Source of the DNA: Hahellaceae bacterium
GTDB lineage: Bacteria > Pseudomonadota > Gammaproteobacteria > Pseudomonadales > Oleiphilaceae
Assembly (NCBI GenBank): GCA_024234505.1
Contig: JACKOD010000004.1
Span: forward strand, 372,001-436,000
Direction of reading: 5' to 3'
DNA: 64,000 nt
Of the stretch, positions 44,471 through 53,373 are shown piece after piece (the stretch's first letter is position 1; the number at the start of each line of letters is the position of its first letter). A program made the translations under genes and the position numbers. The notes under the pieces were generated by a model. The model worked only from the letters and a program-made list of their open reading frames with translations. It did no database searches and was not told the DNA's origin.

Positions 44471-46387
44471 GAGTTGTTCGCGAAGGTCTGGGTCTGACCA
44501 TATATCCCGAAGCTCATCAACGCTTGTGAACAGGCCTGGCAGTTGTTGAATTAACCGTTCAACAAACTCCTGAATAGTAAGGGTTTTCCATTTTCATCGA
44601 TATAGCGGGTTTCAATATCGATGACCTTAAGCTCACGGTGCTTGCCAAGTTTTACCTTTAATCTCGGGCGCGGCTCACCTGGCTCTGGTTCTGGCCCGTC
44701 GCCGCCTTCGGGCGGCTCTGGCGTGTAGGGTGGCGGTGTCGGTTCTCGGGTTCCGCCTGGCTCCGGAGCTTCGGGCTCGCCATCCCATTCCTCATCATAA
44801 AGTTGTTGGTCGCACCCCGAAAATCCACGATGGTGAAGTAGTCCTTACCATCAAAAACTCGGGTACCGCGCCCCACAATCTGTTTGAACTCCACCATCGA
44901 GCCGATGGTTCGATCCAGCACCACATTGCGGACATTGCGGGCATCGACACCGGTAGTGAGCATTTGTGATGAGGTAATAATGGTAGGGATGTCTTTGTCG
45001 TTGTCCTGGAATTTTTCCAGCAGTTCGCGGCCGACCTTGCCTTCGTCGCTGGTGACTCGTACACAGTAATGCGGGTCTTTTACTGCTTTGTATTTGTTGA
45101 TCATGTCGCGCATGGTCAGCGCGTGGTTTTAGTTCTCACAAAAGACGATGGTTTTTCCAGCGGGTTGATGTTTTGTAAGATGGCTTTGGCGACGAGTTCT
45201 GTGCGTTCATCAACAATAATTTTGCGGTCATAGTCTTCGACCTGATACAAATCCTGACCAGATTCACCTTCGACGATCACGTCATCTTTGGTGAGCACCA
45301 ATTCATCCAGATTGGTTCTAACTCGCTTAACTCGGTAGGGGAGTCAAGAAGCCATCATTGATCCCGTCTTTTAGTGAATAGACATAAGCAGGCTGACCAA
45401 AGTATTCATAAGTGTCTACGTTGTCTGTGCGTTTCGGAGTGGCGGTTAACCCCAGATGCACGGCGCTACTGAAGTGATCGAGTATGGCTCGCCAAGAGCC
45501 TGCTTCGTTGGCAGCGCCACGGTGACACTCATCGATCAACACCAGATCAAAGAAATCCTTGGGATAGGCTTTGTAGTAGCCATCAATGTTTTCTCGCTCC
45601 GCAATCGCCTGATAGATCGCGAAAAATATGTGTGCGTTGGTTGGCACCACACCATTGCGTTTACGTACTTCTTCCCCGTTGATTTTGATCAGGTCTTTTC
45701 ATAGGGGTTGAAGGTGTTAATGGCTTGGTCGGCCAGGATATTACGGTCAGCCAGAAACAGAACGCGTGGCCTGCGTGAACCGGGATTATCTCGGTTCCAG
45801 CGTGCCTGAAATACCTTATGAACAATTTGAAAGGCGATGAAGGTTTTACCGGTACCGGTGGCCAGTGTGAGCAAAATGCGGGATTTGCCTTGACCGATGG
45901 CATCGGTAGCGGCATGAACAGCCAGCTCTTGGTAATAACGTGGCTGCATAGCCCCTTCTAAATGGAAAGGGACGTTTCTTAACTCCTGACTTAAATCTGT
46001 TGTTTCTCCGGCATAACGCCTTTCCAGCTCAGCAGGCGTTGGGTAAAACTCAATGTAGTCCCTTTGCCTGTTTCCAAATCGAATTCGTAGGTTTGTTTAC
46101 CGTTACTGGAATAGACGAAACGAACACGGAGTTTGTTCGCATAGTCAATGGCCTGTTGCAGGCCTTTGGTTGGAGTGCTCGGATTCCTTTTTGGCCTCTA
46201 CTACAGCCAAATAACGGTTGTCTTTGTGAAGCAAGTAATCCACGAAGCAACGGCGCCCACGTACTCCTCCGGCCATCTTTCTACCGTCGGTGAAGTAATG
46301 CTCCCGAATGATATTACTCGGCTGCCAGTCCGCTGCACGTAATGCAGGATCGATATAATTTGCTCGGGTATCTGCTTCAGATGCCAT
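44471..46387 (-). pseudogene. hsdR: Type I restriction subunit HsdR, broken by seven frameshifts and a stop
   Basis: An EcoEI-type R subunit read in pieces. The N-terminal nuclease core survives (DYLLHKDNRYLAVVEAKK), then Walker A LATGTGKTF, the DEAD-type box VLIDECHRG, LTATPKRTD and motif VI QIVGRGTRVFDGKDYF. Single-base breaks lie at about 46,165-46,167 (extra A on the coding strand), 46,003-46,005 (missing A), 45,695 (missing G), 45,338-45,341 (extra C), 45,152-45,156 (missing A), 44,799-44,801 (missing T) and 44,578 (missing A). An in-frame TAA (45,129-45,131) replaces the expected CAA. Residues between breaks are well conserved. The ATG at 46387 overlaps the regulator gene by 11 bases. 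Restriction is very likely lost, unless the breaks are sequencing errors. Confidence 0.88.
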
Positions 46388-46616
46388 CAGGCCACTCCTT
46401 TTCCTGTGTTTTTAATACGTTTTGAAGCTCAAACAGGTCGCCTACCTGGCACTCAAACAACAGGCAGAGCTTTTCAATGGCTTCCAAGTCCACTTTCTGG
46501 GCCGTTTCTTTATAGAGTAAGGTCACCGTGGCCCGGCTTAGCCCCGTTTCTCTGGCAACGTCGGCAATACGCATCTTGTGCTCGCCCATCATGCGGGCGA
46601 GATGGCAGCGGATCAT
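46377..46616 (-). CDS. XRE/Cro-type regulator of the restriction operon
   Basis: A 79-residue helix-turn-helix protein: MRIADVARETGLSRATVTLLY is the HTH, followed by VDLEAIEKLCLLFECQVGDLF, typical of small Cro/CI-like proteins in restriction loci. It overlaps hsdR by 11 bases and is first in the operon, so it probably times expression of the R-M genes. The ATG has AGAGG 8 bases upstream. Confidence 0.85.
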   Translation of the reverse strand: MIRCHLARMMGEHKMRIADVARETGLSRATVTLLYKETAQKVDLEAIEKLCLLFECQVGDLFELQNVLKTQEKEWPDGI

Positions 46617-46641
46617 GGCTGTGCCTCTGGCTGGTAATCAA

Positions 46642-46655
46642 GTTATCAGAATAAC
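46642..46655. promoter_or_regulatory. Dyad upstream of the XRE regulator
   Basis: GTTAT-CAGA-ATAAC is a perfect inverted repeat centred 33 bases upstream of the regulator start and near a weak -10 (TATGCT, 46,668-46,663 on the minus strand). It is a plausible autoregulatory operator. Confidence 0.45.
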
Positions 46656-46755
46656 AAAGGAGCATACCATGACTTTGATATTTGCCTAGCATTTTGTGAG
46701 TTGAAATTGAATTATGCAGGGCTGATTTTTAAAAATTGGACAAAGTTTTTCTAAA

Positions 46756-46816
46756 TTACGCGGAGTTACGCGCCATATGCGTAATTACGCAAACCATGCG
46801 TAATCGCGCGTAATTT
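46756..46816. repeat. Cluster of TTACGC / GCGTAA half-sites
   Basis: Three TTACGC words and three GCGTAA words are packed in about 60 bases, including the perfect 14-base palindrome TGCGTAATTACGCA at 46778-46791. It lies about 150-200 bases upstream of the XRE gene at the island edge, between it and the tRNA. A regulator array or an attachment/transfer site are both possible. The remaining part of the 46,617-47,039 gap shows no gene. Confidence 0.5.
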
Positions 46817-47039
46817 ATATCTCACGGCGGAATAGTGGGGGCAAGAGCGGTGTGACAATGCGTACAGGTGCTATCGCAGGTACAGGTTTGGGTTGCTGTG
46901 AGTAGTAGTTGAGAGGAGGTTGTTGCGAGAGGATTTTGCTATTTGGCGTGCGGCCAATTCTGCTTACCTATGGAAGCATAACCTGGCCAAAGCGGCCACA
47001 TTATGGTTTCAATACCATGCAGATTCTACGCTTTAAGAA

Positions 47040-47116
47040 TGGTGGGCCTTCCCAGACTTGAACTGGGGACCTGCCGATTATGAGTCGGATGCTCTAACCA
47101 ACTGAGCTAAAGGCCC
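47040..47116 (-). tRNA. tRNA with CAT anticodon, probably tRNA-Ile2 (lysidine type)
   Basis: A 77-base tRNA including an encoded CCA. The acceptor stem is GGGCCTT paired with AAGGCCC, the D-arm AGCTCAGTTGGTTAGAGC, the anticodon loop CTCATAA and the T-arm CCCAGTTCAAGTCTGGG. The anticodon arm CGACTCATAATCG matches that of E. coli tRNA-Ile2, whose C34 is changed to lysidine by TilS to read AUA, and differs from elongator tRNA-Met. The place just after rpoD is a usual one for this tRNA in Pseudomonas, as I recall. Met cannot be fully excluded by eye. Confidence 0.9.
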
Positions 47117-47240
47117 AAAACGTATGCATTTAATGAAGGGCGCCTATAATACTTCAGGAGCGACTCAATGCAAAGTCCTGATTGATGTGAAATTAAAGCA
47201 AATGGGCCTGAAATTGATCACAGGCCCATGCTTTTGAGGG

Positions 47241-49085
47241 TTATTCGTCCAGAAAACCTCTAAGGTGATCCGAGCGACTGGGGTGACGCAGCTTGCGGAG
47301 TGCTTTGGCTTCAATCTGACGAATCCGTTCGCGGGTGACGTCGAACTGTTTGCCCACTTCTTCCAGCGTATGATCGGTATTCATTTCGATGCCGAAGCGC
47401 ATGCGAAGCACTTTGGCTTCACGAGCGGTCAGACCTGCCAGCACTTGCTTGGTCGCCTCCCTCAAGCCTTCAGACGTGGCAGAGTCCACAGGAGATTCTG
47501 CGGTAGAGTCTTCGATGAAATCTCCCAGGTGTGAATCTTCATCATCACCAATCGGGGTTTCCATCGAAATAGGCTCTTTTGCGATCTTCAGCACTTTGCG
47601 TATTTTGTCTTCGGGCATATCCATTCGTTCACCCAGTTCTTCGGGTGTTGGCTCGCGGCCCATTTCCTGCAGCATTTGCCGGGAAATACGATTCAGTTTG
47701 TTGATCGTTTCGATCATGTGAACCGGGATACGAATGGTTCGTGCCTGGTCGGCAATCGAGCGGGTAATCGCCTGGCGAATCCACCAGGTTGCATAAGTAG
47801 AAAACTTATAGCCGCGACGATATTCGAACTTGTCTACCGCTTTCATCAGGCCGATGTTGCCTTCCTGAATAAGATCCAGGAATTGCAGACCTCGGTTGGT
47901 GTATTTCTTGGCAATAGAAATAACCAGACGCAGGTTGGCTTCAACCATTTCCTTTTTGGCGCGGCGTGCTTTGGCTTCACCAATGGAGATGCGGCGATTG
48001 ATTTCCTTGATTTCTGCAACATCCAGTGCGGCATCTTTCGATAGTGCTGTAATTTTTCGCTGTAATCTGGAGATTTCATCGCTACGTGCGGCGATTGCAG
48101 CGCCGTATGCATGACGACTGTTGGACAGGCTTTCAGACCAGTCCTGATTGGTTTCATTACCGGGGAAGAATTTGATGAAATCCTTCCGGGGCATTTTGCA
48201 CTGACGCACGCAGATAGACATGATCGAACGCTCATACTCGCGCACCTGTTCATTAATGCGGCGAATTCTTTCGATCAGAACATCGAACTGCTTCTGAGCC
48301 AGTTTGAAGGGCGCAAACAGGGTGCCCAGCTCAGCCAGTGCTGCAATGCCTTCCTTGCTGCTGCGGCCTTTCGCAGCCACGATGGCTTCAGCCTTTTCGG
48401 CCATTTGACGCAATGCCTCAAAGCGCAAACGACACTCTTCTGGATCAGGGCCGGATTCGACTTCGTCGGTGTCAGATGAGTCGTCACCGTCCTCTTCGTC
48501 ATCATCGGGCGCATCCGCAGCGGCGGCTTCCGGCAGGACGGGGTCGGTTTCTATGGCAGGGATGTCAGCGGCGGCATCCGGATCAAGGAATCCGCTGACA
48601 ACATCGCTCAATCGGCCTTCTTCCGCCACGATGGTATCGTAGGCCGAAATAATGCCCGAAATAGTGCCCGGGAAATGGCCCAGTGCCGACATGACATCGC
48701 GCAGCCCTTCCTCGATACGCTTGGCGATTTGAATTTCGCCTTCGCGGGTCAGCAGTTCGACGGTGCCCATTTCCCGCATGTACATGCGCACAGGGTCCGT
48801 GGTCCGGCCGACATCAGATTCAACAGCCGCTAACGCAGCAGCGGCTTCGGCAGCGATCTCATCATCTGCCGAATCATCTTCATTCATTAACAACGTATCG
48901 GCATCGGGTGCAACTTCACACACGCGTATACCCATATCGTTTATCATTCTGATAATATCTTCTACCTGATCGGGATCAGCGATATCTTCAGGGAGGTGGT
49001 CATTTACTTCTGCGTAAGTCAGGTAACCCTGTTCTTTGCCTCGCGTTATTAGATCTCTCAAACGGGATTGCTGTGAGCCTGACAT
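47241..49085 (-). CDS. rpoD: Primary sigma factor RpoD (sigma-70)
   Basis: A 614-residue housekeeping sigma factor. Region 1.1 has GYLTYAEVNDHLPED, region 1.2 has TDPVRMYMREMGTVELLT, then an acidic non-conserved region (about residues 190-215). Region 2 has NLRLVISIAKKYTNRGLQF and the -10 reading helix YATWWIRQAI; region 3 follows; and region 4 has HTLEEVGKQFDVTRERIRQI for the -35. The ATG at 49085 was chosen (AGGG 5 bases upstream) over a GTG at 49091 and agrees with the Pseudomonas start. It follows dnaG in the classic rpsU-dnaG-rpoD macromolecular synthesis operon, with its own promoter in the gap. Confidence 0.98.
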   Translation of the reverse strand: MSGSQQSRLRDLITRGKEQGYLTYAEVNDHLPEDIADPDQVEDIIRMINDMGIRVCEVAPDADTLLMNEDDSADDEIAAEAAAALAAVESDVGRTTDPVRMYMREMGTVELLTREGEIQIAKRIEEGLRDVMSALGHFPGTISGIISAYDTIVAEEGRLSDVVSGFLDPDAAADIPAIETDPVLPEAAAADAPDDDEEDGDDSSDTDEVESGPDPEECRLRFEALRQMAEKAEAIVAAKGRSSKEGIAALAELGTLFAPFKLAQKQFDVLIERIRRINEQVREYERSIMSICVRQCKMPRKDFIKFFPGNETNQDWSESLSNSRHAYGAAIAARSDEISRLQRKITALSKDAALDVAEIKEINRRISIGEAKARRAKKEMVEANLRLVISIAKKYTNRGLQFLDLIQEGNIGLMKAVDKFEYRRGYKFSTYATWWIRQAITRSIADQARTIRIPVHMIETINKLNRISRQMLQEMGREPTPEELGERMDMPEDKIRKVLKIAKEPISMETPIGDDEDSHLGDFIEDSTAESPVDSATSEGLREATKQVLAGLTAREAKVLRMRFGIEMNTDHTLEEVGKQFDVTRERIRQIEAKALRKLRHPSRSDHLRGFLDE

Positions 49086-49125
49086 AGACACCCTATAGGT
49101 AATTGGTGGTCAAAAATAAACCGAC

Positions 49126-49134
49126 ATTATAGCA
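49126..49134 (-). promoter_or_regulatory. Candidate extended -10 promoter of rpoD
   Basis: TGC-TATAAT on the minus strand (49134-49126) is a perfect extended -10, about 40 bases from the rpoD ATG. No strong -35 is seen; GGAACG lies about 19 bases further upstream. Confidence 0.5.
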
Positions 49135-49309
49135 CAAAACGCGAAATACGTTCCACTTGCGAACTTCCCGTTATGGGGATGGTCGCGGCGAATTTCAAGG
49201 GGTAATGTCGCTATATTGTCAATTGGTTAAGTGTTCAATTCTAAAAAAAGCTCGCTTAATGCGGTGTGTTGTACCTGTGCTGATGTGGTCGCTACAGGTG
49301 TTTCGCTCA

Positions 49310-51049
49310 TTAGTTTGATAGCGATTTTAATTCGTCCTTTTCTGCATCGGATAATGGCCCCAGCATCTGCTTGTCTATTAACTGATTCTTTCGTTGCTGT
49401 TGGAAAAAACGCGCCAAAAGCTCTTCTGCTTCATGAAGTGCTGCCTCTTTGGCGGGGATGAGTTCGATGCCATCGAATAGATTATAGAAGGTTTCTCGAG
49501 GCTTGCTTTGTTGTGTGAGCGTGCACAAAAGGGTTTGCGTGTCGGAGATGTCGCTGTCTCGCAAGAAATTGGCAAAAGCGAGCGCTTGTGTGAATTCGTC
49601 GGCGTCTGTTATTGCTGAAAGCTTCTCTGCAAACTGGGCGGCTTTTTCCGGATAGAAATAGAGTGCAAGGCAGATGCATTGCGCCCGCTGGCGTTTGACC
49701 GGGATAACTTCCGCTGGCGGGGCGGGCGGAGTGTAAGATTTTTTGTCCTTGTTGTTTTTCCATGAGCCGTTTTTGCCGTCGCCCTGTTTGCGCTGTGCCC
49801 AGGTGTTCGTGAGCTGGTGAAGTTGCTCCTTCATTGCGCTTCGGATAGTCGGTGAGGCGATGTGTGCCAGATCGGCACTTGCGCGTTCTTTTAATGCGCC
49901 TTTGTGCTCGGGTATGCTCAGATCAAGTCCCTGGCTATGCACTTCAAAAAAGAAACTGGATAGCGGCTTGGCTTGCTGTACCCGTTCGTCGAATCTGGTT
50001 TTGCCTTCTTTGCGGATAAGTGTGTCGGGATCTTCTGTTTCGGGTAGCAGCAGAAAACGCAATTCCACGCCATCTTGCATCAGGGGGAGGCAGTTGCGCA
50101 TGGCCTTGATGGCCGCATTAAATCCTGCACTGTCGCCGTCGAAGCAAAAAACCAGATGTCGCGAATGCTTAAGTAATGTGGTTAGGTTGTCTTGGTTGGT
50201 CGCCGTGCCAAGTGTTGCCACGGCATAGTCGATGCCAAACTGTGCCAGTGAGACAACGTCCATATAGCCTTCGACGACCAGTAGTTGCTGGATTTTTCGT
50301 TTTTGCTGGTAAACCTCGAACAGACCGTAAATTTCATTGCTCTTATGAAATATGGGGGAGTCTGGCGAGTTAATGTACTTCGCTTTGTCGTTACCCAGGG
50401 TTCTGCCACCGAAGCCAACGGTTTTTCCACGGGTGTTGCGAATAGGGAAGACGATTCTGTTTTGAAACAGGTCGAAAGGGGGGCCATATTCCGTAGAAAC
50501 GAGTCGGGCTTCGACGAGGGCGCTAAATTGTTCCGGGAGGCAAATTGGCGCCAGGTTGTTGCGTTGAGGGGGGGCGAACCCCAGTCTGTAACGGGCAATA
50601 ATTTCCTGGTTTAAGCCTCGTTTGGCGAGGTAGGCTCGTGCGTGCTCGCTTTGGCTGTGTTGCAGCAGTTGTTGTTCGTAGAAGTCTGCCGCCAGTTCCA
50701 GTGCATCTTGTGTGACGCGAGTTTGTTGTAGTTGTTTCAGTTCGCCGGGTTGGCGAGGGATTTCCATGCCTGAAGCTTTGGCAAGTTCCTCTACCGCTTC
50801 GTTAAATGAAAGATTGTCGAACTCTCTAAGAAAGCTGATGGCATCCCCATGCACGCCGCATCCGAAACAGTGATACATGTTTTTGTCTGGCGTTACGTAG
50901 AATGACGGGGTTTTTTCTTTATGAAAAGGGCAGCAGGCTTTAAAGTTGGTCCCGGACCTTTTGAGGGGGACTCGCGCGGCGATCAGTTCGACGAGGCTGG
51001 TGCGGTCGAGAAGCTCATCAATAAAACCTTGTGGTATTAGTCCACTCAC
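49310..51049 (-). CDS. dnaG: DNA primase DnaG
   Basis: A 579-residue primase that makes RNA primers for replication. The N-terminal zinc domain has CPFHKEKTPSF and HCFGCGVHGD (CHC2 ligands), the TOPRIM core has LLVVEGYMDVVSL near residue 262 and FCFDGDSAGF, and a helical C-terminal DnaB-binding domain closes the protein. The GTG at 49049+2000, i.e. 51049, is the chosen start since it gives MSGLIPQGFIDELL, matching the family; a GTG at 51055 adds two residues. It is between yqeY and rpoD. Confidence 0.97.
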   Translation of the reverse strand: MSGLIPQGFIDELLDRTSLVELIAARVPLKRSGTNFKACCPFHKEKTPSFYVTPDKNMYHCFGCGVHGDAISFLREFDNLSFNEAVEELAKASGMEIPRQPGELKQLQQTRVTQDALELAADFYEQQLLQHSQSEHARAYLAKRGLNQEIIARYRLGFAPPQRNNLAPICLPEQFSALVEARLVSTEYGPPFDLFQNRIVFPIRNTRGKTVGFGGRTLGNDKAKYINSPDSPIFHKSNEIYGLFEVYQQKRKIQQLLVVEGYMDVVSLAQFGIDYAVATLGTATNQDNLTTLLKHSRHLVFCFDGDSAGFNAAIKAMRNCLPLMQDGVELRFLLLPETEDPDTLIRKEGKTRFDERVQQAKPLSSFFFEVHSQGLDLSIPEHKGALKERASADLAHIASPTIRSAMKEQLHQLTNTWAQRKQGDGKNGSWKNNKDKKSYTPPAPPAEVIPVKRQRAQCICLALYFYPEKAAQFAEKLSAITDADEFTQALAFANFLRDSDISDTQTLLCTLTQQSKPRETFYNLFDGIELIPAKEAALHEAEELLARFFQQQRKNQLIDKQMLGPLSDAEKDELKSLSN

Positions 51050-51091
51050 GAGCACTCACTTCACTTGTTGTATTGCTGTGTGCATTTAAAG

Positions 51092-51117
51092 CAAAAACCC
51101 CGGCAGGCCGAGGTTTT
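51092..51117 (-). terminator. Hairpin terminator between yqeY and dnaG
   Basis: On the minus strand AAAACCTCGG and CCGGGGTTTT pair around CCTG and are followed by TTTTT-like bases into GC. It would end part of the rpsU-yqeY transcription before dnaG, as an internal terminator does in the E. coli rpsU-dnaG-rpoD operon. Confidence 0.7.
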
Positions 51118-51174
51118 GTGTGTTCTGCAAGACTAATCTTCGCAGTTCTTTGCCGGATATCGAGTTGCCTGAAT

Positions 51175-51627
51175 CTATGCAGATAGTGACTTTTTGACCA
51201 GTTGGCCCACTTGTCCCATATCTGCCCGACCCTGTACCTTGGGTTTCAGGATGGCCATTACTTTTCCCATGTCCTGAGCTGAAGATGCGCCAGATTCTGC
51301 AACGGCATCAGAAACCAGCTGCGATAGCTCTTCTTCGGAAAAAGGTGAGGGCATAAATTCCTGGATGACAGCAATTTCTGCCAGTTCTTTATCTGCCAGA
51401 TCTTTTCGATTGGCATTGCTGAACTGACTTGCGGAGTCGCGGCGCTGCTTGACCATCTTATCAAGCACAACCAGTCCTCTGGCGTCATCTACTTCAATTC
51501 GTTCGTCTACTTCGATGCGCTTGAACTCTGCCAGCATGAGTCGAATGGTGCCCAGACGTTCTTTGTCTTTAGCACGCATTGCGTTCTTCATGGCTTCGGT
51601 TATCGAGTCTTTAAGTGTGGCGCTCAT
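51175..51627 (-). CDS. GatB/YqeY-domain protein
   Basis: A 150-residue YqeY protein (LKDSITEAMKNAMRAKDKER, TIRLMLAEFKRIEVDE, then PSPFSEEELSQLV and GKVMAILKPKVQGRADM). The fold resembles the tail of the GatB amidotransferase subunit, which binds tRNA; the cellular role is unclear. It commonly lies between rpsU and dnaG in Pseudomonas and relatives. The ATG at 51627 gives the usual MSATLKDSI start; a longer start at 51648 is possible. Confidence 0.92.
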   Translation of the reverse strand: MSATLKDSITEAMKNAMRAKDKERLGTIRLMLAEFKRIEVDERIEVDDARGLVVLDKMVKQRRDSASQFSNANRKDLADKELAEIAVIQEFMPSPFSEEELSQLVSDAVAESGASSAQDMGKVMAILKPKVQGRADMGQVGQLVKKSLSA

Positions 51628-51780
51628 TTTTGTAGACACTACCGGCAAAAAATTAAAACGATTTCAAAGTCCTGAAAAAGTACATCCGACACGCATGGTC
51701 GAAAAAGTACTTTTGCAGATAACTTTGTTTGTATCAGGTGATTCTGGTGTTTAGTCGGTTCGCCGAGCTAAACGGACGCC

Positions 51781-51996
51781 TTAATACAGACGTTCGAAAC
51801 GTCTCTGTTCGCGCTGTACTTTCTTGGCGTGACGCTTAACTGCGGCAGCGGCTTTACGCTTACGTACTGAAGTAGGCTTCTCGTAGAATTCACGACGACG
51901 TACTTCTGAAAGAACGCCGGCTTTCTCGCAAGAGCGCTTGAAGCGACGCAGAGCAATATCAAATGGTTCGTTGTCTTTTACACGTACTGAAGGCAT
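51781..51996 (-). CDS. rpsU: 30S ribosomal protein S21
   Basis: A 71-residue S21, MPSVRVKDNEPFDIALRRFK at the start, then SCEKAGVLSEVRRREFYEKP and a basic tail, the standard length in gammaproteobacteria. It helps the 30S subunit in initiation. First gene of the rpsU-yqeY-dnaG-rpoD group. The 335-base gap to tsaD must hold divergent promoters, but I could not place them with confidence. Confidence 0.98.
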   Translation of the reverse strand: MPSVRVKDNEPFDIALRRFKRSCEKAGVLSEVRRREFYEKPTSVRKRKAAAAVKRHAKKVQREQRRFERLY

Positions 51997-52331
51997 CTAA
52001 TTTACCGTTATTCAAAGTGAGTGATCAGCCGCACAGGCCTTTATGTCAATGGTTCGAATCTTGGATTCTGGCCATTGTCAACTAATAACTAATCCTTAGG
52101 GGCGCGAATTCTAATCCTTTTCCCATGGGGTTGTAAAGCCTAAAGCGTTTTTAGTGGGCTGAAGAGGTTGGTTTCTGGTAGTCTACGCAAAAATTATTAC
52201 CGATAAATGATCCCGTAGATTAGATGTGTATGGAGTGCTGTCGCGCCTCGAGATCGTAGGGTATAGCAACTGCATGGCTGCATTATGGGTGGTGGGGTTG
52301 TGGTAAGGCATTGTGAAAAGAGGTTTTGATT

Positions 52332-53360
52332 GTGTTGGTATTGGGTATTGAAACGTCATGCGATGAAACCGGTATTGCACTGTATGACAGTCAGGCCGGC
52401 CTGATCGCGCACACCTTGTATAGTCAGGTGGAAATGCATGCGGACTATGGTGGTGTGGTGCCAGAGCTGGCGTCCCGTGACCATGTGCGCAAAGTCTTGC
52501 CGCTGATTGATGAGGTTTTATTGGCTGCCGGAAAGACAAAAAAGCAGATTGATGCTGTTGCGTACACCGCTGGCCCGGGCCTTATGGGGGCATTACTGGT
52601 GGGGTCTGCGGTGGCCAAAGGGCTGGCGTTTGCATTGGGTATCCCTTCGTTGGGAGTGCATCATATGGAAGGGCACTTACTGGCGCCAATGCTGGAAGAA
52701 ACTCCCCCGGAATTTCCGTTTGTGGCCTTGCTGGTGTCGGGTGGGCATACCCAGCTGGTCAAGGTGGGCGCGGTGGGAGACTATGTCCTGATGGGGGACT
52801 CGCTGGATGATGCGGCGGGGGAGGCCTTTGATAAGGTCGCCAAAATGCTGGGGCTGGATTATCCGGGAGGGCCGCAGGTCGCTCGGCTGGCGATGCAGGG
52901 AGATGACCGGCGCTTTAGCTTTCCCAGGCCGATGACAGATCGCCCGGGTTTGGATTTCAGTTTCAGCGGCCTTAAAACCTTTACGCTGAATACGGTACAT
53001 GCGCATGCCGTGGATGGCGTGCTTGATGAACAGACGCGCGCGGATATCGCCGCAGCATTTGAGGTGGCGGTGGTTGAAACCTTAACGATAAAGTGCCGTC
53101 GAGCCATTCGTGACGCGGGGGTGAAGTCATTGGTGATCGCGGGTGGAGTGAGTGCGAATAAGCGCTTACGGAAGCAGCTTGAAGAAATGATGCTGAGAGA
53201 ACGTGGCAAGTTGTTTTATGCCCGGCCGGAGTTCTGTACCGATAACGGTGCCATGATCGCATATGCCGGCTGCCAGCGATTGGTCGCAGGACAGAGAGAA
53301 GATTTGCAGCTGAGAGCGGTGGCTCGCTGGCCGCTGGAGCAGCTGCCCGCTTTGCGTTGA
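52332..53360 (+). CDS. tsaD: tRNA threonylcarbamoyladenosine transferase TsaD
   Basis: A 342-residue TsaD (Gcp/YgjD), which with TsaB and TsaE installs t6A37 on ANN-decoding tRNAs. Family motifs: GIETSCDETG at the N-terminus, GVHHMEGHLLAP with the iron-binding histidines, LVSGGHTQL, GEAFDKVAKMLGL, and CTDNGAMIAYAG. The GTG at 52332 was chosen: AGAGG lies 8 bases upstream and it begins MLVLGIETSCDETG as in relatives; a TTG at 52326 is too close to the site. It is divergent from rpsU, as in many gammaproteobacteria. Confidence 0.97.
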   Translation: MLVLGIETSCDETGIALYDSQAGLIAHTLYSQVEMHADYGGVVPELASRDHVRKVLPLIDEVLLAAGKTKKQIDAVAYTAGPGLMGALLVGSAVAKGLAFALGIPSLGVHHMEGHLLAPMLEETPPEFPFVALLVSGGHTQLVKVGAVGDYVLMGDSLDDAAGEAFDKVAKMLGLDYPGGPQVARLAMQGDDRRFSFPRPMTDRPGLDFSFSGLKTFTLNTVHAHAVDGVLDEQTRADIAAAFEVAVVETLTIKCRRAIRDAGVKSLVIAGGVSANKRLRKQLEEMMLRERGKLFYARPEFCTDNGAMIAYAGCQRLVAGQREDLQLRAVARWPLEQLPALR

Positions 53361-53373
53361 GTGGAAAGGGCGG

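Noticed and set aside
35951..47116. Integration of the restriction island at the tRNA 3' end
   Set aside because: I found no copy of the tRNA 3' sequence at the far end of the island and no integrase, so a tRNA-site insertion is not supported.
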